Shown: positions 22,512 through 36,403 of the stretch, one piece after another
Numbering within the stretch: position 1 is the stretch's first letter
Layout of the letters: each line of letters opens with the position of its first letter
Assembly (NCBI GenBank): GCA_027924585.1
Contig: BSBM01000597.1
Span: forward strand, 765,501 to 829,500
DNA length: 64,000 nucleotides
Source of the DNA: Larix kaempferi
Taxonomy: Eukaryota; Streptophyta; Pinopsida; Pinales; Pinaceae
Direction of reading: 5' to 3'
Program-made: the position numbers and the translations under genes
Notes under the pieces: model-generated
Told to the model about the DNA's origin: nothing
The model's database searches: none
What the model saw: the letters and a program-made list of their open reading frames with translations, nothing else

Positions 22512-25500
22512 TGTAACATCCTAAATTTTCATAAAAATTTAAAACTTTTAAAATCACATTTTGTTAATAATTAAAATTGCGGAAATATTAAATGCTTGAT
22601 AAGACGACAATGATTAAAGAAGTCATTAATAATAAACATAACTTAATTACTAAGTCAAAACATTGTTAAATGACAATGACACATCATACTTATGAAAAAC
22701 ATGCTTATGATAATAATGCTCAAGATAACTGAAAAGTGAGAAATATGATGCGAACAGGTTTTCTTTTTGACAAGACACTGACGGTTTGTTTTGTTTGATG
22801 TCCAAGGGTGTCCCACGAGGTACCTTGGAGTTTACTTAGCTTCAAAAGTTAAGGCATTTGAAATGTTTCTATGTGCAGACAGCAGGTAAGAAGTTTCTTT
22901 TATGACAACATGTGTTTAAGAGTATAAATGTTTTTCAATTAATTGTCAATGTAAAATGTTGATTATTTCCTTGCGATGCCAGTGACTGGAGGTATGGATA
23001 CCTGGCCTAAAACTAGTTTCTAAGCTGACTTTCAAAACTCTTCAGTGTTTTTATTTCACGTCGTCCAAGTACTTGTTATCATGCTGCAATTATTCTCATA
23101 TGATTAACGTCAATGCTAACAAAATAGTACTTCCAATATCTATTGATGATGCTACTAGGAAACATATAGAAATAGTATTGTATCTTGAATAAACTCAGAC
23201 TACTCTAAGTCATGTAATTTATAAATGAATACACAGTTAACATAAATAAAGCATATCGACTAGTGTTTGTACTAAGATCGTAGCTTTAAAGTGTATTTCA
23301 TCAATACTTAAACAATATCTATGATGATACGACGATTCTTGTGTTGCATTGCTAAACAAAAGGAAGTGATCGTAAATATAGTATTTATACTATGAATTAG
23401 CATTATCAAACTTCATTTTAAAGTCTATATAAAAGGTAGAAATGAAATAGATACATTTCTTATTGTTAGTATGCCTTTACATACTACTATGTAATTTATT
23501 TATTACCATGTCTAAACCTTAGGTTTGAAACTATATAAGATTTACACTACAAATTACATTTATAAGCTTAAACAAATTGCAATCCTAACTATATGATCAT
23601 ATGCTAGATTGAATAATATGAATCTATCTACATGTTGGCACTGTCAGGCTTTGACATATGCCAAAGCATTAGATACGATGCAATATGATAATACAAACAC
23701 TATATTAAAACATAATATTACAAAAATCTTAACCTAAGTATGACTATCATGAGCTTTGAATTTACCCTAGCTCGTGAATGGAGTGCTGAGTTGATGTGCC
23801 TTAAATGTGTTAATTGACAGGTTGATAGAAATACGATTATTTATTAAATGCCTTGATCGAACTCCATAGTGGAAGGTTGGTTGTCAACCCACATAGCTCG
23901 CCCATGATAACCTTGATTGGTTTTAACACTGGAACGCCTGGCTGGCAAGGTTAATACGATACTTCACTTCCTATCTGTACACTGCAATACCCTCTTGGTA
24001 GGCCTTGTTGGCAATGATGTGGTTGATGTAATTAACGGTTATCAATACAAGGTAGCTCGGTCTCCAAGGTTATGTCCTTGGCATCTCCATGCTCGTTGAT
24101 CTTATCAATTCTCGACCATTGATGTTGCTACTCTAAACCTTGTTGTATGTATTGCATTGCAAATTTTCCAGTCTTCATTTTTACGTTAGGGTATGGCCGA
24201 CAGGCTGCCAAAAAAGTAGGGTTTGGTGAGAAGGTGTCTCAGGGTTCGATCACATGACTTGTGAGTGATAAACTTCCTAAATAATATACATGCTGATAGC
24301 CTCCTGCGCTTGAACTGTGTTAACTGAATAGTGGCAGGGTTTAACTTCTTCTACTGATCTAATATAATTTTGGATAGAGTTCGAATCTTCCATGGTTAGA
24401 AGAAAGTTTACTGTGAAAAGGTTTTAGGGTCGTGGTGAAATGTCAACTTGCTTCGTCGTTTTGATATAGTATAAGCTTGTTTCTTTGAAAAGCCAAAATG
24501 AAAGGTAGAAATTCGATACTGTACAACAGGTTGTAATACTTGATTCGATTCTGCAAACTTGTTTTAACCCTTGCAATTTTTGCTTTGCAGGAACCCGCTT
24601 AAAAGAAGTTGAAGGTTGAAGAAAGAGAAACTAGAAATGCTTTGATTTCCTAGTAAGCTCTGGTGGTTTCTCGTAAGACCTCGTAGGTGCCTTTGATGAT
24701 GCTTCCTATATGATGAGAATTGGAAAAACCTTCAAAAGTTTCAATGATGGCCGAAAACAGAGTTTTAATTTTGTTTTGTTTTGATGCCTGGCTAAGTTGT
24801 TGATAGAGATGTCAACGTTTATTCTGCCAGATGTTTCAAGGGTAAAAACCCTATGTAATTTCAATGCTTCACGACTCTAGTTGTTTGAGTTTTTGGTTGA
24901 AGAGGGGCAAGTCCCGTGCCTTGAGAAACCTTCACAGTTTGTAATGAAAAAGTTTGGAAAAGAAACTTAAAGCAATAAAGTTTATTTCTAGTTTACAGTT
25001 ACTCGTTGCTTGACTATAGGTCAGTAGATACTTTGCTATGTATCGTTTGAATCACAAGCAAAGTTTTGGTCTCTGTATTTTATAAAATGGCAATGCCACA
25101 GGGTTCGATGAATACAAACCCTACCTGTAGGTTTTAATGGCAGGCTTGGTTGTACTGAGAAGGAAAACTGTAGGCTTGTGTTTTGGTTTGGTTATTGGTA
25201 CAACGTTTAAAATTTACTGTAGTAGTTTGATCGTTTTAACAAAACGTTGAGAGCGTTTGACCTCCGCGTTCTAGTTTTGAAGATGAACACTGTAACTTAA
25301 AAATCCAGATATGAATGAGTTTTGAAGTTAGGGTATAAACCAGACTTCTTTGTTGTGAAGAGAGAAATATCTATAGTGTATTTGCTGAAATGTTAAGGTG
25401 TGAGCTACAGTTTATACAAAAGTATGTAAAATGTGTATTTGGCTATGTTAGAATAAATCTTTATGAAAAAAAAATAAAACATGAATGCTTGTATTAAACT

Positions 25501-26831
25501 AGTATGAAACTAATTAATTAAAACAATTATAGTTACAATGGAAATGCTCTATGACAGAATGAAAAGTATTTACTTATAACCAATTTTATATGGAATGAAT
25601 TTGCAACTATTATATTTTTTGCAAAATTCCTGTAGTATGACAATTTGAAATGCTTAATACTGAATGCATTTGCTTGCTATTTGAATAGGATAGAGATATG
25701 AGGAGAATACATGACTGTTCAGAAATTAAACTAGATTTATATTTTTGAGATAGCAAAAGAATCCTATAACATTATCTATAATTATATAGTAAATTCTTAC
25801 TATGTTTAGATACAGGTCAGAATGGCAAACAATCACTTACTACAATTATTTATCCAATCAAATGGAAATATGGCTATCTCTAATCTATTATTTAATTTGC
25901 TTCTCTATACTGGAGTACGATGCAAATAAAAGAATGTGGAAAAATATAGAGTTGATTTTCTAATTAGATTTTTAAACAAGTTTATCATTCAGACTTAAAC
26001 AAAGATCAGAAATAAATTCATTTACAAAACATAGTTTGATGATTTTACTAAATATAATTATTAAACTGTAAACAAAATAGGAAAACAGAAAACCTGATTA
26101 ACTATAGGGAAACAAACATCCCAAGGATCCTATTCCATCCAACCAATTCCTGAAGATAGCCAAGTTACTTTCCTTAGGACCCCCGAGCCTATTCACTGAA
26201 TTACTAGGAGGAAGAAACTTAGAAGTTTAGGATCTCCACTTGTAGTAGCAATAGTTGTCCAATTTTTGAAACTAGCAGTCCAAAGGACCTGCACCAGCAC
26301 CTCTGGTTCTCTTATCAAAATAGTTTGCAGACTTATGATTGCACTCACAAATAGCCTCCCTATTCGAATCTCTCAGTGATCACTTGATACACATGAGGAA
26401 AATACTTCTGTAGAAAATATTGTGTAAGAGCTTCCTGCTCAATTCGAATTTGCCTTATGTAGGCTACCTAGGCCTTTTCACTTGTTACTAGGTCATTGAA
26501 TGAGATGCTTGCCCACTCCCACCACCTGCGGGATAATGCCACATTTTTAGGGTTAGTTGTCCCATAACCAACAACTAGTGGTGAAGTGCAATCACTGCCA
26601 TCTGTCTCATCCCTTCTAACAGCTTCCATTCCTTCTAGTGGGTCAGTGAACACTCATTTAAGAGTTCCCTTGGGTGTTTGTCTCCTACTTTAATTTATTA
26701 AATAATAATAATTCAATAATTACATTCATCCTTGACCAAACTTGGTCATAATTTCAAAACTTTGAAATTAAAATTTAACATAAAGTATTTTTGCAAATAA
26801 ATTATTATTTTTAGAATTTGCGTAGGTGACA
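22512..26831 (-). repeat. Gypsy 3' LTR (left), about 4320 bp
   Basis: It runs on the plus strand from TGTAACATCC to GGTGACA and aligns over its whole length with 31672-35994. Substitutions and small indels are spread throughout, indicating an old insertion. No host gene is seen inside it. Confidence 0.88.
26468..26653 (-). other. Small open frame in the left LTR
   Basis: A 61-codon frame beginning MFTDPLEGMEAVRR, also open in the other LTR (35816-35631) with about a dozen substitutions. Both copies descend from one template, so an open frame in both is weak evidence of function. No known domain is recognised. Confidence 0.3.
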
Positions 26832-26850
26832 TACACCCCCCCTTAAGTCT
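26832..26850 (-). promoter_or_regulatory. Gypsy polypurine tract
   Basis: On the minus strand a run AAGGGGGGG lies a few bases before the TGTCACC start of the 3' LTR, the expected place for the plus-strand primer. Confidence 0.6.
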
Positions 26851-26859
26851 CAACATCTT

Positions 26860-29800
26860 CCTCGATGTTGGTTAATCACTCCTTGAGTGTTGCTAAAACA
26901 AAGTTGGGTATGCTGCCTGCATACTACTCTCCAACTCCTAGGTTTCCTCTTCCGGGATAAGGTGCTTCCATTGCACCTTCACTTTCCCAATGGTGTGATT
27001 CCGAAGCAGAGTTTCCCTCCTTTCGAGGATACAGTTCGGTTCCACCTGAAAATCTCCGTCTTGTCCCACCTGTACATCATTCTAGTTTACAACATGAGTA
27101 GCATCATGTACATACTTCTTTAAAAATGATATATGAAAAACATTATGTATTTTTAAATTTGGTGGCAAGGCCAGTTGGTATGCCACTCGTCCAACCTTAG
27201 ACAATATTTCAAAAGGACCACAATACCTAGGTGCCAACTTGGCACAACTTCCCAATTTCAATGAACTCTTTTTCGGTCTTACCTTGAGAAATACATGTTC
27301 ACCAACCTGGAACTCTTTATGAGTCCTTTTTAAATCTGCTTGACTTTTATGCCTATCTTGGGTAGCTTTCAAGTTTTCTTGTACCTGTTTCACAATTAGT
27401 TCTAACTCCTGCAATAATTCAGGTCCTAAAACAACTCTATTTACTGGGTCATTCCAAGAAATAGGTGCATCACATTTCCTACCATAAATAATTTCAAAAG
27501 GACTAAGTCTGGTTGATGCATGATAATGATTATTATAATCAAATTCTGCTAAGTGCAAGTAGTCTTCCCACTTACCAAGCTAATCCTTAACATACATTCT
27601 TAATAAATCTTCTAAAACTTGATTTACCCTTTCTGTCTTCCCATCTGTTTGTGGATGAAATGCGATGCTGAAGTTTAAGGTTGTATTCAACCCTTTAAAT
27701 AATGATATCCAAAAGTGTCCAATAAACTTAGAGTCACGATCTAAAATTATAACTTTTGGTATACCATGTAGTCAAAAAATCTGCTTCATGAAGATTTTTG
27801 CAATGTCTGGAGCTTTATGAGTACTCTTTACAGGTATAAAGTGTGTTGCTTTGCTGAGTTTGTCGACTACCACCATAATAGAGTCATTTTGTTTCTGGTT
27901 TTTAGGTAATCCAGTAATAAAGTCTATGCTTATCACTTCCCATTTCCAACTTGGTATAGGTAACGGTTGCAACAATCCAGCAGGATGTTGGTGCTCAACC
28001 TTCACATTTTGACAATCCAAACATTTAGCTATATACTCTGCTACTTCATCTTTCATTCTGGGCCAATAATATTCTTTCCTTAGCATAGTAATGCTCTTTT
28101 GATAACCTGGATGCCTAGAATAATGACTTTTATGCATCTCATTTAATATCAGAATTTTTATTTCTGGTATGTCTGGTACATACAATCTGTTCTTATATAG
28201 CAATAACCCATTTTCCTTTATGTTGTAATCTGCCATAAAATTTTCAAAACTGTTGTTTGCTATCTTTTCCTTCATTTTTCTGTATTCTTCATCTGTTTCA
28301 TTTTTTTCAAGAATCTGATTTTCCAAATATGTTGAATAAGTATTGATGGTTGAAATAAAATTCAGTTTTGCCTTACGACTCAAAGCATTTGCAACCTTGT
28401 TCTCCTTTCCTTTAATATGTTGAATTTCGAAATCACACTCACTTAAAAAAGTCAACCATCTAGCTTGTCTAGCATTCAGATTTGTCTGGTCTAATAAATA
28501 TTTCAGACCCATATTATCTGTCAACAGTGTGAATTTTCTTCCGATAAGGTGATGATGCCACATTTTTAAGGCATGAATTACTGCCAGTAACTCTAAATCA
28601 TAAGTAGAGTAGTTCTTCTCATGTATTTTCAGCTTTCTAGATTCATATGCTACCGCATGCCCTTCCTGTGTTAGGACTCCACCGAGTCCGTCATTGCATG
28701 CATCTGTAAAAAACTACAAAATCCTTGTTAGGATCTACTATCCTCCAGATCGATGTTGTAGTCAATAATTCCTTTAATTTCTTAAAACTGTCAGAACATT
28801 TATGATCCCATGCAAATTTCTTCCCTTTCTTCTGCAAAGAAGTTATGGGGTTGGCAACCCTCGAAAAACCTTATATAAATTTTCTGTAATATCCAGTAAT
28901 GCCCATAAATGATCTTACATCTGACACATCCTTAGGAATTGGCCAGTCATTAATGGCCCTTATCTTATCGCGGTCAACCGAGATTCCTTCTTTAGAAATT
29001 ATGTGTCCTAGATACTGAATTTTGTCTTTGTGGAAGTCACACTTACTAAACTTAGCGTATAGTTGATGATCTCTCAAAACTTGTAAGATAATCCGTAAAT
29101 GTTCATCATGCTCTTCTTTACTTTTAGAATACACTAAAATGTCGTCTATAAACACAACAACAAACTTGTGTAAGTATTGGTGCAAAATATTATTCATCAA
29201 ACACATAAATATAGCCAGGGCATTAGTCAAGCCAAATGGCATGACTCCGAACTCATAATGTCCATACCGAGTTCTGAAAGCTGTCTTAAAAGTATCTTCA
29301 TCCTTAACCCATACTTGATGATATCCTGACCTTAGATCAATCTTTGAAAATATCATTGCTCCATGCAGCTAATCAAATAGATCGTCTATGCGGGGCAACG
29401 GATACCGATTCTTGATTGTCATCTTATTAAGCTGGTGATAATCTATGCACAGTCTTAAGGTTCCATCTGTTTTCTTAACAAAGGTGACAAGTGCTCCCCA
29501 AAAAGACATGCTGGGTCTTATATAATTCTTATCAATCAGTTCCTTCAACTATGATTTCAATTTGTTTAATTCTAGTATATTCATTTTCTATGGAGCTTTA
29601 GAATTTGGTACTGCTCCTGGTATTAACTCGATGGTAAAATATAAATATCTTTTAGGAGGTAATCCTGGAATCTCCTCAGGAAATACATCCTTAAAATCCT
29701 TTAGGACAGGTATGTCTTCTAATTTCAGTTTGTCCTCTTTACCGATAAAATCATGATTTACTACATTTACTGCAAACAACTGGCATCCTTTCCTAACTTC

Positions 29801-30343
29801 CCTCTTAACTTGCATGGCTGAAATCTGTCTAAGGGTTTCCTTTCTTGGGATACCTTTTACTTCTACAGTTTTTCCTTCTTCATTTAAACATGTAAAACTT
29901 TTTTCATAACAGTTCAGAATGAAATGATGGGCTTCTAACCAGTCCATCCTGACTATAATATCGTAAGATCCTAAAGGTAAAATATTCAACTTGATTTGTG
30001 TCTGTAATTGATTCATGGATAAAGCACAACTTTCTATAAAATCTGATACTTTCCTCTTTGTTCCATTTGCTAGTCTAACTAACCAAGATTTACTAAACTT
30101 TTTTGTTTTCAATTTAAGACTTTCCACAATATCTGGTGATATATAACTTAAGCTAGTACCTCGGTCAATTAAAATAGTAATAGGACGATTTTGCATCATA
30201 CCTTCAATCTCTACCATGGAGATTTGATGATCTGCTTGTCTGTTGTCAAGTGCTACATTGATTCTGGGCATTTCCCTCGCCACGTCTCCAACAGTAGGTT
30301 CATTCTGAATAGAGTTGATGTTGTTAGCTTTTAGCTTCCGCAA
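26860..30343 (-). pseudogene. Gypsy pol: protease, RT, RNase H, integrase, chromodomain
   Basis: Protease region 30343-29588 has LIDRGTSLSYI where DSG or DTG is normal. RT 29356-28871 has [23 protein letters not shown] and the catalytic box in [12 protein letters not shown]. RNase H follows (TYDLELLAVIHA near 28590; DNMGLKYLLDQ). Integrase has the zinc-binding segment near HKSHYSRHPGYQKS and NVKVEHQHPAGLLQPLPIP, then IDFITGLP, DRDSKFIGHFW and TDGKTERVNQVLEDLLR, split by a TGA near 27775 and a TAG near 27580. 27558-27082 carries FEIIYGRKCDAP and APRYCGPFEILSKVG. A chromodomain with ILERRE, IGKVKVQWKHL and one stop inside its final motif ends near 26860. Confidence 0.9.
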
Positions 30344-31548
30344 GGGACATTCTGATGCATAGTGGGGACCTTGACATTCGAAACATTTGATGGGTGCCTT
30401 TTGCTCATTGGTTCTGGTATTATTAGGTGCATTTCTGGGTGCTATAGAATTTTGCTGTTGATTGTTTCTGGAATTATTCCCTTGATAATTTCAATTCTGA
30501 AAAATTTTCTTTTGGAAACTGGAATTTCTACTGAACCTGAAATTTTTCTTTTTCAGCTCAAAATTGTTGGGTTTATGAATTTTCCAGTTCGACATTCCTT
30601 CTCTTTTCCAATTTGTGTCATAACAGAAAAATGCCTTTCTCATAGCCTCTTCCAAGGTTTTTGGACTGTCAAACTCGATTCGGTCCGTAATATTGAAAGG
30701 TAGGCAGCTCAAGTATCTTTGAATTTTTGGTTTTTCTTCTATGAAGTATGGTACATATCTTAGTAAGTTCAGAAATTTACCGTTCATTTCCTTCATGTTC
30801 ATACCTCCCAACTTCAAATCGTAGAACTCTTTGGATTTTTCTTCATAGTACTATTCAGATAAATACTTATTTTTAAAGTATCATTTAAAAGTACTCCAGC
30901 TTACATATTTATCTTTGATGCACTTTACTCTTTTGATGTTCTGCCACCAAATATCTGCTTTTTCGGTCAAGTTATATATAGCCATTTTTGCCTTCAAGGA
31001 CTCTGAATAGTTATAAATCTAGAAGTATTTCTTCATACCTAACAGCCAAGCTTCTCAGTTTCTCCATTGAAAGTTGGAGTTCTAATCTTTTTGAACTCCC
31101 CAGAAATCTACTCATACTCCTTATGATTTTTCCTTTTGGGTTTGAAATCTCCTTCGCTGATATCACTGGTGTAGTTACATTTCTTTTTACGCATTTCAAT
31201 AGCATCTCCTGATGAGGTTGAACTATTGTTCACCTCACTGTTTTTCATTTTCTTATTTTTATTAGCATGAGGAAGATCCTCAACTTTGGAGATATCTTCA
31301 TTATCTCTCTCTTGCTCCTCAGTTGGGAACTGTTCAAACAACACTTGGTTTAATTGTTCTTGTGCTTGCAGAATTATTTCATTGTCTTGTTTCACGGATC
31401 TAATTTATGCCTTTAATTCATGAAAAGCACGTAACAATTCTAACGAACTATTATTTAGTTCACCGTGACCTTCTTCTACATAGTGCTATCCCGAGCTGTG
31501 TCTGTTTGGTTGAAATCTGTCTTCTACGTGATCAGGTGAATTCTCCAT
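30330..31548 (-). pseudogene. Gypsy gag with CCHC knuckle
   Basis: The frame opens MENSPDHVEDRFQPNRH at 31548 and is broken by several stops. Recognisable parts are KQDNEIILQAQEQLNQ, the acidic and lysine-rich middle, FKKIRTPTFNGETEK, and FDSPKTLEEAMRKAFFCYD at 30817-30491. A CCHC knuckle, CFECQGPHYASEC, is read near 30375-30337. Gag forms the particle core and binds element RNA in active relatives. Confidence 0.82.
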
Positions 31549-31671
31549 ACCTGTAGCTTAAAATAATTTCTGAACAATACCATAATTAAAATTTAAATTA
31601 GTAAAATTTCCTGCTGCATGTTCTTGGAACTTTTTCAGGCCTAGAGTTCGAACATGAGCTTTGATACCACA
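31549..31671 (-). promoter_or_regulatory. Gypsy leader with primer-binding site
   Basis: TGGTATCAAAGC on the minus strand (about 31658-31669) follows the LTR end TGTTACA after two bases. It resembles the initiator tRNA-Met site with one mismatch. Confidence 0.7.
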
Positions 31672-34600
31672 TGTAACATCCCAAAATTTCATAAAAATTT
31701 TAAAATTTTAAAATTAGCATTTATTGTAATAATTACAGTTGCGGAAATATTAAATTCTTGATAAGACAACAATGATTAAAGAAGTCATTAATAATAAACA
31801 TAACTTAATTACTGAGTCAAAACATTTTTAAATGACAACGACACATCATACTTATGAAAAACATGCTTATGATAATAATGCTCAAGATAACTGAAAAGTG
31901 GGAAATATGATGCGAACAAGTTTTCTTTTTGACAAGACACTGACGGTTTGTTTTTTTTATGTCCAAGGGTGTCCCATGAGATACCTTGGAGTTTACTTAG
32001 CTTCAAAAACTAAGGCATTTGAAATGTTTCTATGTGTAGACAGCAGGTAAGAAGTTTCTTTTACGACAACATGTGTTTAAGAGTATAAATGTTTTTCAAT
32101 TCATCGTCAATGTAAAATGCTAATTATTTCCTTACGATGCGAGTGACTGGAGGTATGGATACCTTGCTCTAAAACTATTTTGTAAGCTAATTTTCAAAAC
32201 TCTTCGGTTTTGTGATTTCATGTGGTCCAAGTACTTGTTATCATGCTACAATTATTCTCATATAATTAATGTCAATGTTAACAAAATAGTACTTCCAATA
32301 TCTATTGATGATGCTATTAGGAAATATATAGAAATAGTATTGTATCTTGAATAAACTCAGACTACTCTAAGTCATGTAATTTATAAATGAATACACAGTT
32401 AACATAAATAAAGCATATCGACTAGTGTTTGTACTAAGATCGTAGCTTTAAAGTGTATCTCATCAATACTTAAACAATATCTATGATCATACAACGATCC
32501 TTGCATTGCATTGCTAAACAAAAGGAAGTGATCGTAAATATAGTATTTATACTATGAATTAGCATTATCAAACTTCATTTTAAAGTCTATATAAAAGGTA
32601 GAAATTAAATAGATACATTTCTTATTGTTAGTATGCCTTTACATACTACTATGTAATTTAATTATTACAATGTCTAAACCTTAGGCTTGAAACTATATAA
32701 GACTTACACTACAAGTTACATTTATAAGCTTAAACAAATTCCAATCCTAACTATATGATCATGCTAGATTGAATAATATGAATCTATCTACATATTGGCA
32801 CTGTCGGGCTTTGACATATGCCAAACCATTCGATACGATGCAATATGATAATACAAACATTATATTAAAACATAATATTACAAAAATCTTATCCTAAGTA
32901 TGACCATCATGAGCTTTGAATTTACCCTAGCTCGTGAATGGAGTGTTGAGTTGATGTGCCTTAAATGTGTTAAGTGATAGGTTGATAGAAATACGATTAT
33001 GTATTAAATTCCTTGATCGAAATCCATAGTGGAAGGTTGGTTGTCAACCCACGTAGCTCGCCCATGATAACCTTGATTGGTTTTAACACTGGAACTCCTG
33101 GCTGGCAAGGTTAATACGATACTTCACTTCCTATCTATAGACTGCAATACCCTTTTGGGAGGCCTTGCTAGCAATGATGTGGGTGATGTAAATAATGGCT
33201 ATCAATACAAGGTAGCTCGGTCTCCAAGGTTACGCCATTGGCATCTCCATGCTCGTTGATCTTATCAATTCTCGACCGTTGATGTTGCTACTCTAAACCT
33301 CGTTGTATGTATTGCATTGCAAATTTTCCAGTCTTCATTGTTACATTGGGGTATGGCCGACAGGATGCTCAAAAAGTAGGGTTTGGTGAGAAGGTCTCTC
33401 AAGGTTCGATCACGCAACCTGTGAATGATAAACTTCTTAAATAATATACATGCTGATAGCCTCCTGCACTTGAACTGTGATAACCGAATAGCTGCAGGGT
33501 TTAACTTCTTCTAGTGATGTAATAGAATTCTGGACAGAGTTCGAATCTTCCACGGTTAGAAGAAATTTTACTGTGAAATGGCTTTAGGGTCGTGGTGAAA
33601 TGTCAACTTGCTTCAGCGTTTTGATAAAGTATAAGCTTGTTTCTTCGAAAAGCCAAAATCAAAGGTAGAAATTCGATACTGTATAAGAGGTTGTAATACT
33701 TGATTTGATTCTGCAATACTTGTTTTGACCCTTGCAATGTTTGCTTGCCAGGTACACGCTTAAAAGAAGTTGAAAGTTGAAGAAAGAGAAACTGGAAATG
33801 CTTCGGTTTCCTGGTAAGCTCTGGTGGTTTCTCGCAACACCTCGTAGGTGCCTTTGATGATGCTTCCTGTATGATGAGAATTGGAAAAAACATCGAAAGT
33901 TTCAATGATGGCCGAAACAGAGTTTTAAGTTTGTTTTGTTTTGATGCCTGGCTAAGTTGTTGATAGAGATGTCAACGTTTATTCTGCGAGATGTTTCAAG
34001 GGTAAAAACCCTGTGTAATTTCAATGCTTCACGACTCTAGTTGTTTGAGTTTTTGGTTGATAAGGGGCAAGTCCCGTGCCTTGAGAAACCTTCATAGTTT
34101 GAAATGAAAATGTTTGGAAAAGAAACTGAGAGCAACAAAAATTATTTCTGGTTTACAGTTACTCGTTGCTTGACTGTAGGTTGATAGATACTTTACGATG
34201 TATCGTATGAATTGCACGCAAATTTTTGGTCTCTGTATTTTATAAAATGGCAATGCCATAGGGTTCGATGAATACAAACCCTACCTGTAGGTTTTAATGG
34301 TAGGCTTGCTTGTACTAAGAAGGAAAACTGTAAGCTTGTGTTTTGATTTGGTTATTGGTACAAACGTTTAAAATTTACTGTAGTAGTTTGATCGTTTTAA
34401 CAAAACGTTGACAGGGTTTGACCTCCACGTTCTAGTTTTGAAGATGAACACTGTAACTTAAAAATCTAGATATGAATGAGTTTTGAAGTGAGGGTTTATA
34501 AACTAGACTTCTTTGTTGTGAAGAGAGAAATATCGATAGTGTATTTTCTGAAATGTTAAGGTGTGAGCTATAGGTTATACAAAAGTATGTAAAATGTGTA

Positions 34601-35994
34601 TTTGGCTACTGTTAGAATAAAGCTTTATGAAACAGAAATAAAACATGAATGCTTGTATTAGACTAGTATGAAACTAATTAATTAAAACAATTATAGTTAC
34701 AATGGAAATGCTCTATGACAAAATGAAAAGTATTTACTTATAACCAATTTTATATGGAATGAATTCGCAGCTCTTATATTTTTGCAAAATTCCTGTACTA
34801 TGAAAATTTGAAATGTTTAATACTGAATGCATTTGCTTGCTATTTGAATAGGATAGAGATATGAGGAGAATACATGATTGTTCATAAATTAAACTAGATT
34901 TATATTTTTGACATAACAAAAGAATCCTATAACATTATCTATAATTATATAGTAAATTCTTACTCTGTTTAGATACAGGTCAGAATGGAAAACAATCACT
35001 TACTACAATTATTTATCCAATCAAATGGCAATATGCCTATCTCTAATCTATTATTTAATTTGCTTCTCTATACTGGAGTACGAGGCAAATAAAAACACGT
35101 GGAAAAATATAGAGTTGATTTTCTAATCAGATTTTTAAACAAGTTTATCATTCAGACTTAAACAAAGATCAGAAATAAATTCATTTACAAAACAGAGTTT
35201 GATGATTTCACTAAACAGAATTATTAAACTGTAAACCAAATAGGAAACAACAAAACCTGATTAACTGTAGGGAAACAAACAACCCAAGGAGCCTGTTCCA
35301 GCCAACCAATTCTTGAAGACAACCAAGTTACTTGCCTTAGGACCCCCGAGCCTATTCACTGAACCACCAGGAGGAAGAAACTTAAAAGTTTAGGATCTCC
35401 ACTTGCAGTAGCAATAGTTGTCCAATTTTTGAAACTAGCAGTCCAAAGGACCTGCACCAACACCTCTGGTTTTCTGATCAAAATAGTTTGCAGACTTATG
35501 ATTGCACTCACAACTAGCCTCCCTATTCGAATCTCTCGGTGATCACTTGATGCACATGAGGGAAATACTTCTGAAGAAAATATTGTGGAAGAGATACCTC
35601 CTCAATTCGAATTTGCCTTATGTAGGCTGCCTAGGCCTTTTCAGTTGTTACTGGGTCATTAAATGAGCTGCCTGCCCATTCCCACCACCTGGGGGATAAT
35701 GCCACATTTTTAGGGGTAGTTGTCCCATAACCAATAGCTAGTGGTGAAGTGCAATTGATTCCATCTGTCCCATGCCTTCTAACAGCTTCCATTCCTCCGA
35801 GTGGGTCAGTGAACACTCATTTAACAGTTCCCTTGGGTGTTTGTCTCCTACTTTAATTTATTAAATAATAATAATTCAGTAATTACATTCATCCTTGACC
35901 AAACTTGGTCATAATTTCAAAAATTTGAAATTAAAATTTAACATAAAGTATTTTTGCAAATAAAATATTATTTTCAGAATTTGGGTAGGTGACA
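31672..35994 (-). repeat. Gypsy 5' LTR (right), about 4323 bp
   Basis: The partner of 22512-26831. It contains the homologous small frame at 35631-35816. Other short frames inside (33603-33905, 34092-34277, 34734-34919) are not conserved as proteins. Confidence 0.88.
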
Positions 35995-36403
35995 CCGCAT
36001 CTATCATTGCTGAACAATGTAAAATATCAGAGACCCGCGGCACAAGATTAAAGGATAATGAGCACCTCCCATATATATTCCCTTGTAGGCTTCCAATGTT
36101 TGTTCTGTGAAGTGTCGGGATTATATAACCAGCTGTGGCTTGATAAAGAGAAATCCCTAGATAAAGAAGAATATCTTGTTGAACAAGATCCCCGTCTACA
36201 AGACACCAATGACCTTGCATGTCTCGAATTTGTAGACCTGCGATGACCTCCAATAATTGCCAATAGATTTATGCAAACACCCACCAAAAGTACAAATTTA
36301 CAAGTTTGAGAAACATTGTTTTCATTCATATAAAAGAGAATCATTCATCCAAATAAGAAGAATTTGGTATGCATTCCCTAAATCAAGTAGTGCAACAAAG
36401 CCC
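35995..36403 (-). other. Possible remnant of the HD-Zip exon before LCSGIDE
   Basis: In intact genes the next exon reads LEVI, then GH, then DMFLLQ. Here LEVIAGLQIRDMQGH and VQQDILLYLG can be read near 36250-36130, which is suggestive but weak. The rest is unassigned intronic sequence next to the gypsy border. Confidence 0.3.

Larger units (their letters stand above)
22512..35994 (-). mobile_element. Ty3/gypsy chromovirus with 4.3-kb LTRs
   Basis: A minus-strand element with two LTRs of about 4.3 kb around an internal region of only 4.8 kb. Gag, CCHC knuckle, protease, RT, RNase H, integrase and a C-terminal chromodomain follow in the normal order, each with stops or frameshifts. The chromodomain places it among chromoviruses; LTR size suggests a Tekay/Del-like lineage, which is an inference. 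Flanking pentamers (CGACA at 22507-22511, CCGCA at 35995-35999) are not identical, so the duplication is eroded or the borders are off by a base or two. It lies between the two halves of the HD-Zip III locus. Confidence 0.9.

Noticed and set aside
22507-35999. A clean 5-bp target-site duplication for the long-LTR gypsy
   Set aside because: The flanking pentamers CGACA and CCGCA differ at two positions, so it cannot be claimed.
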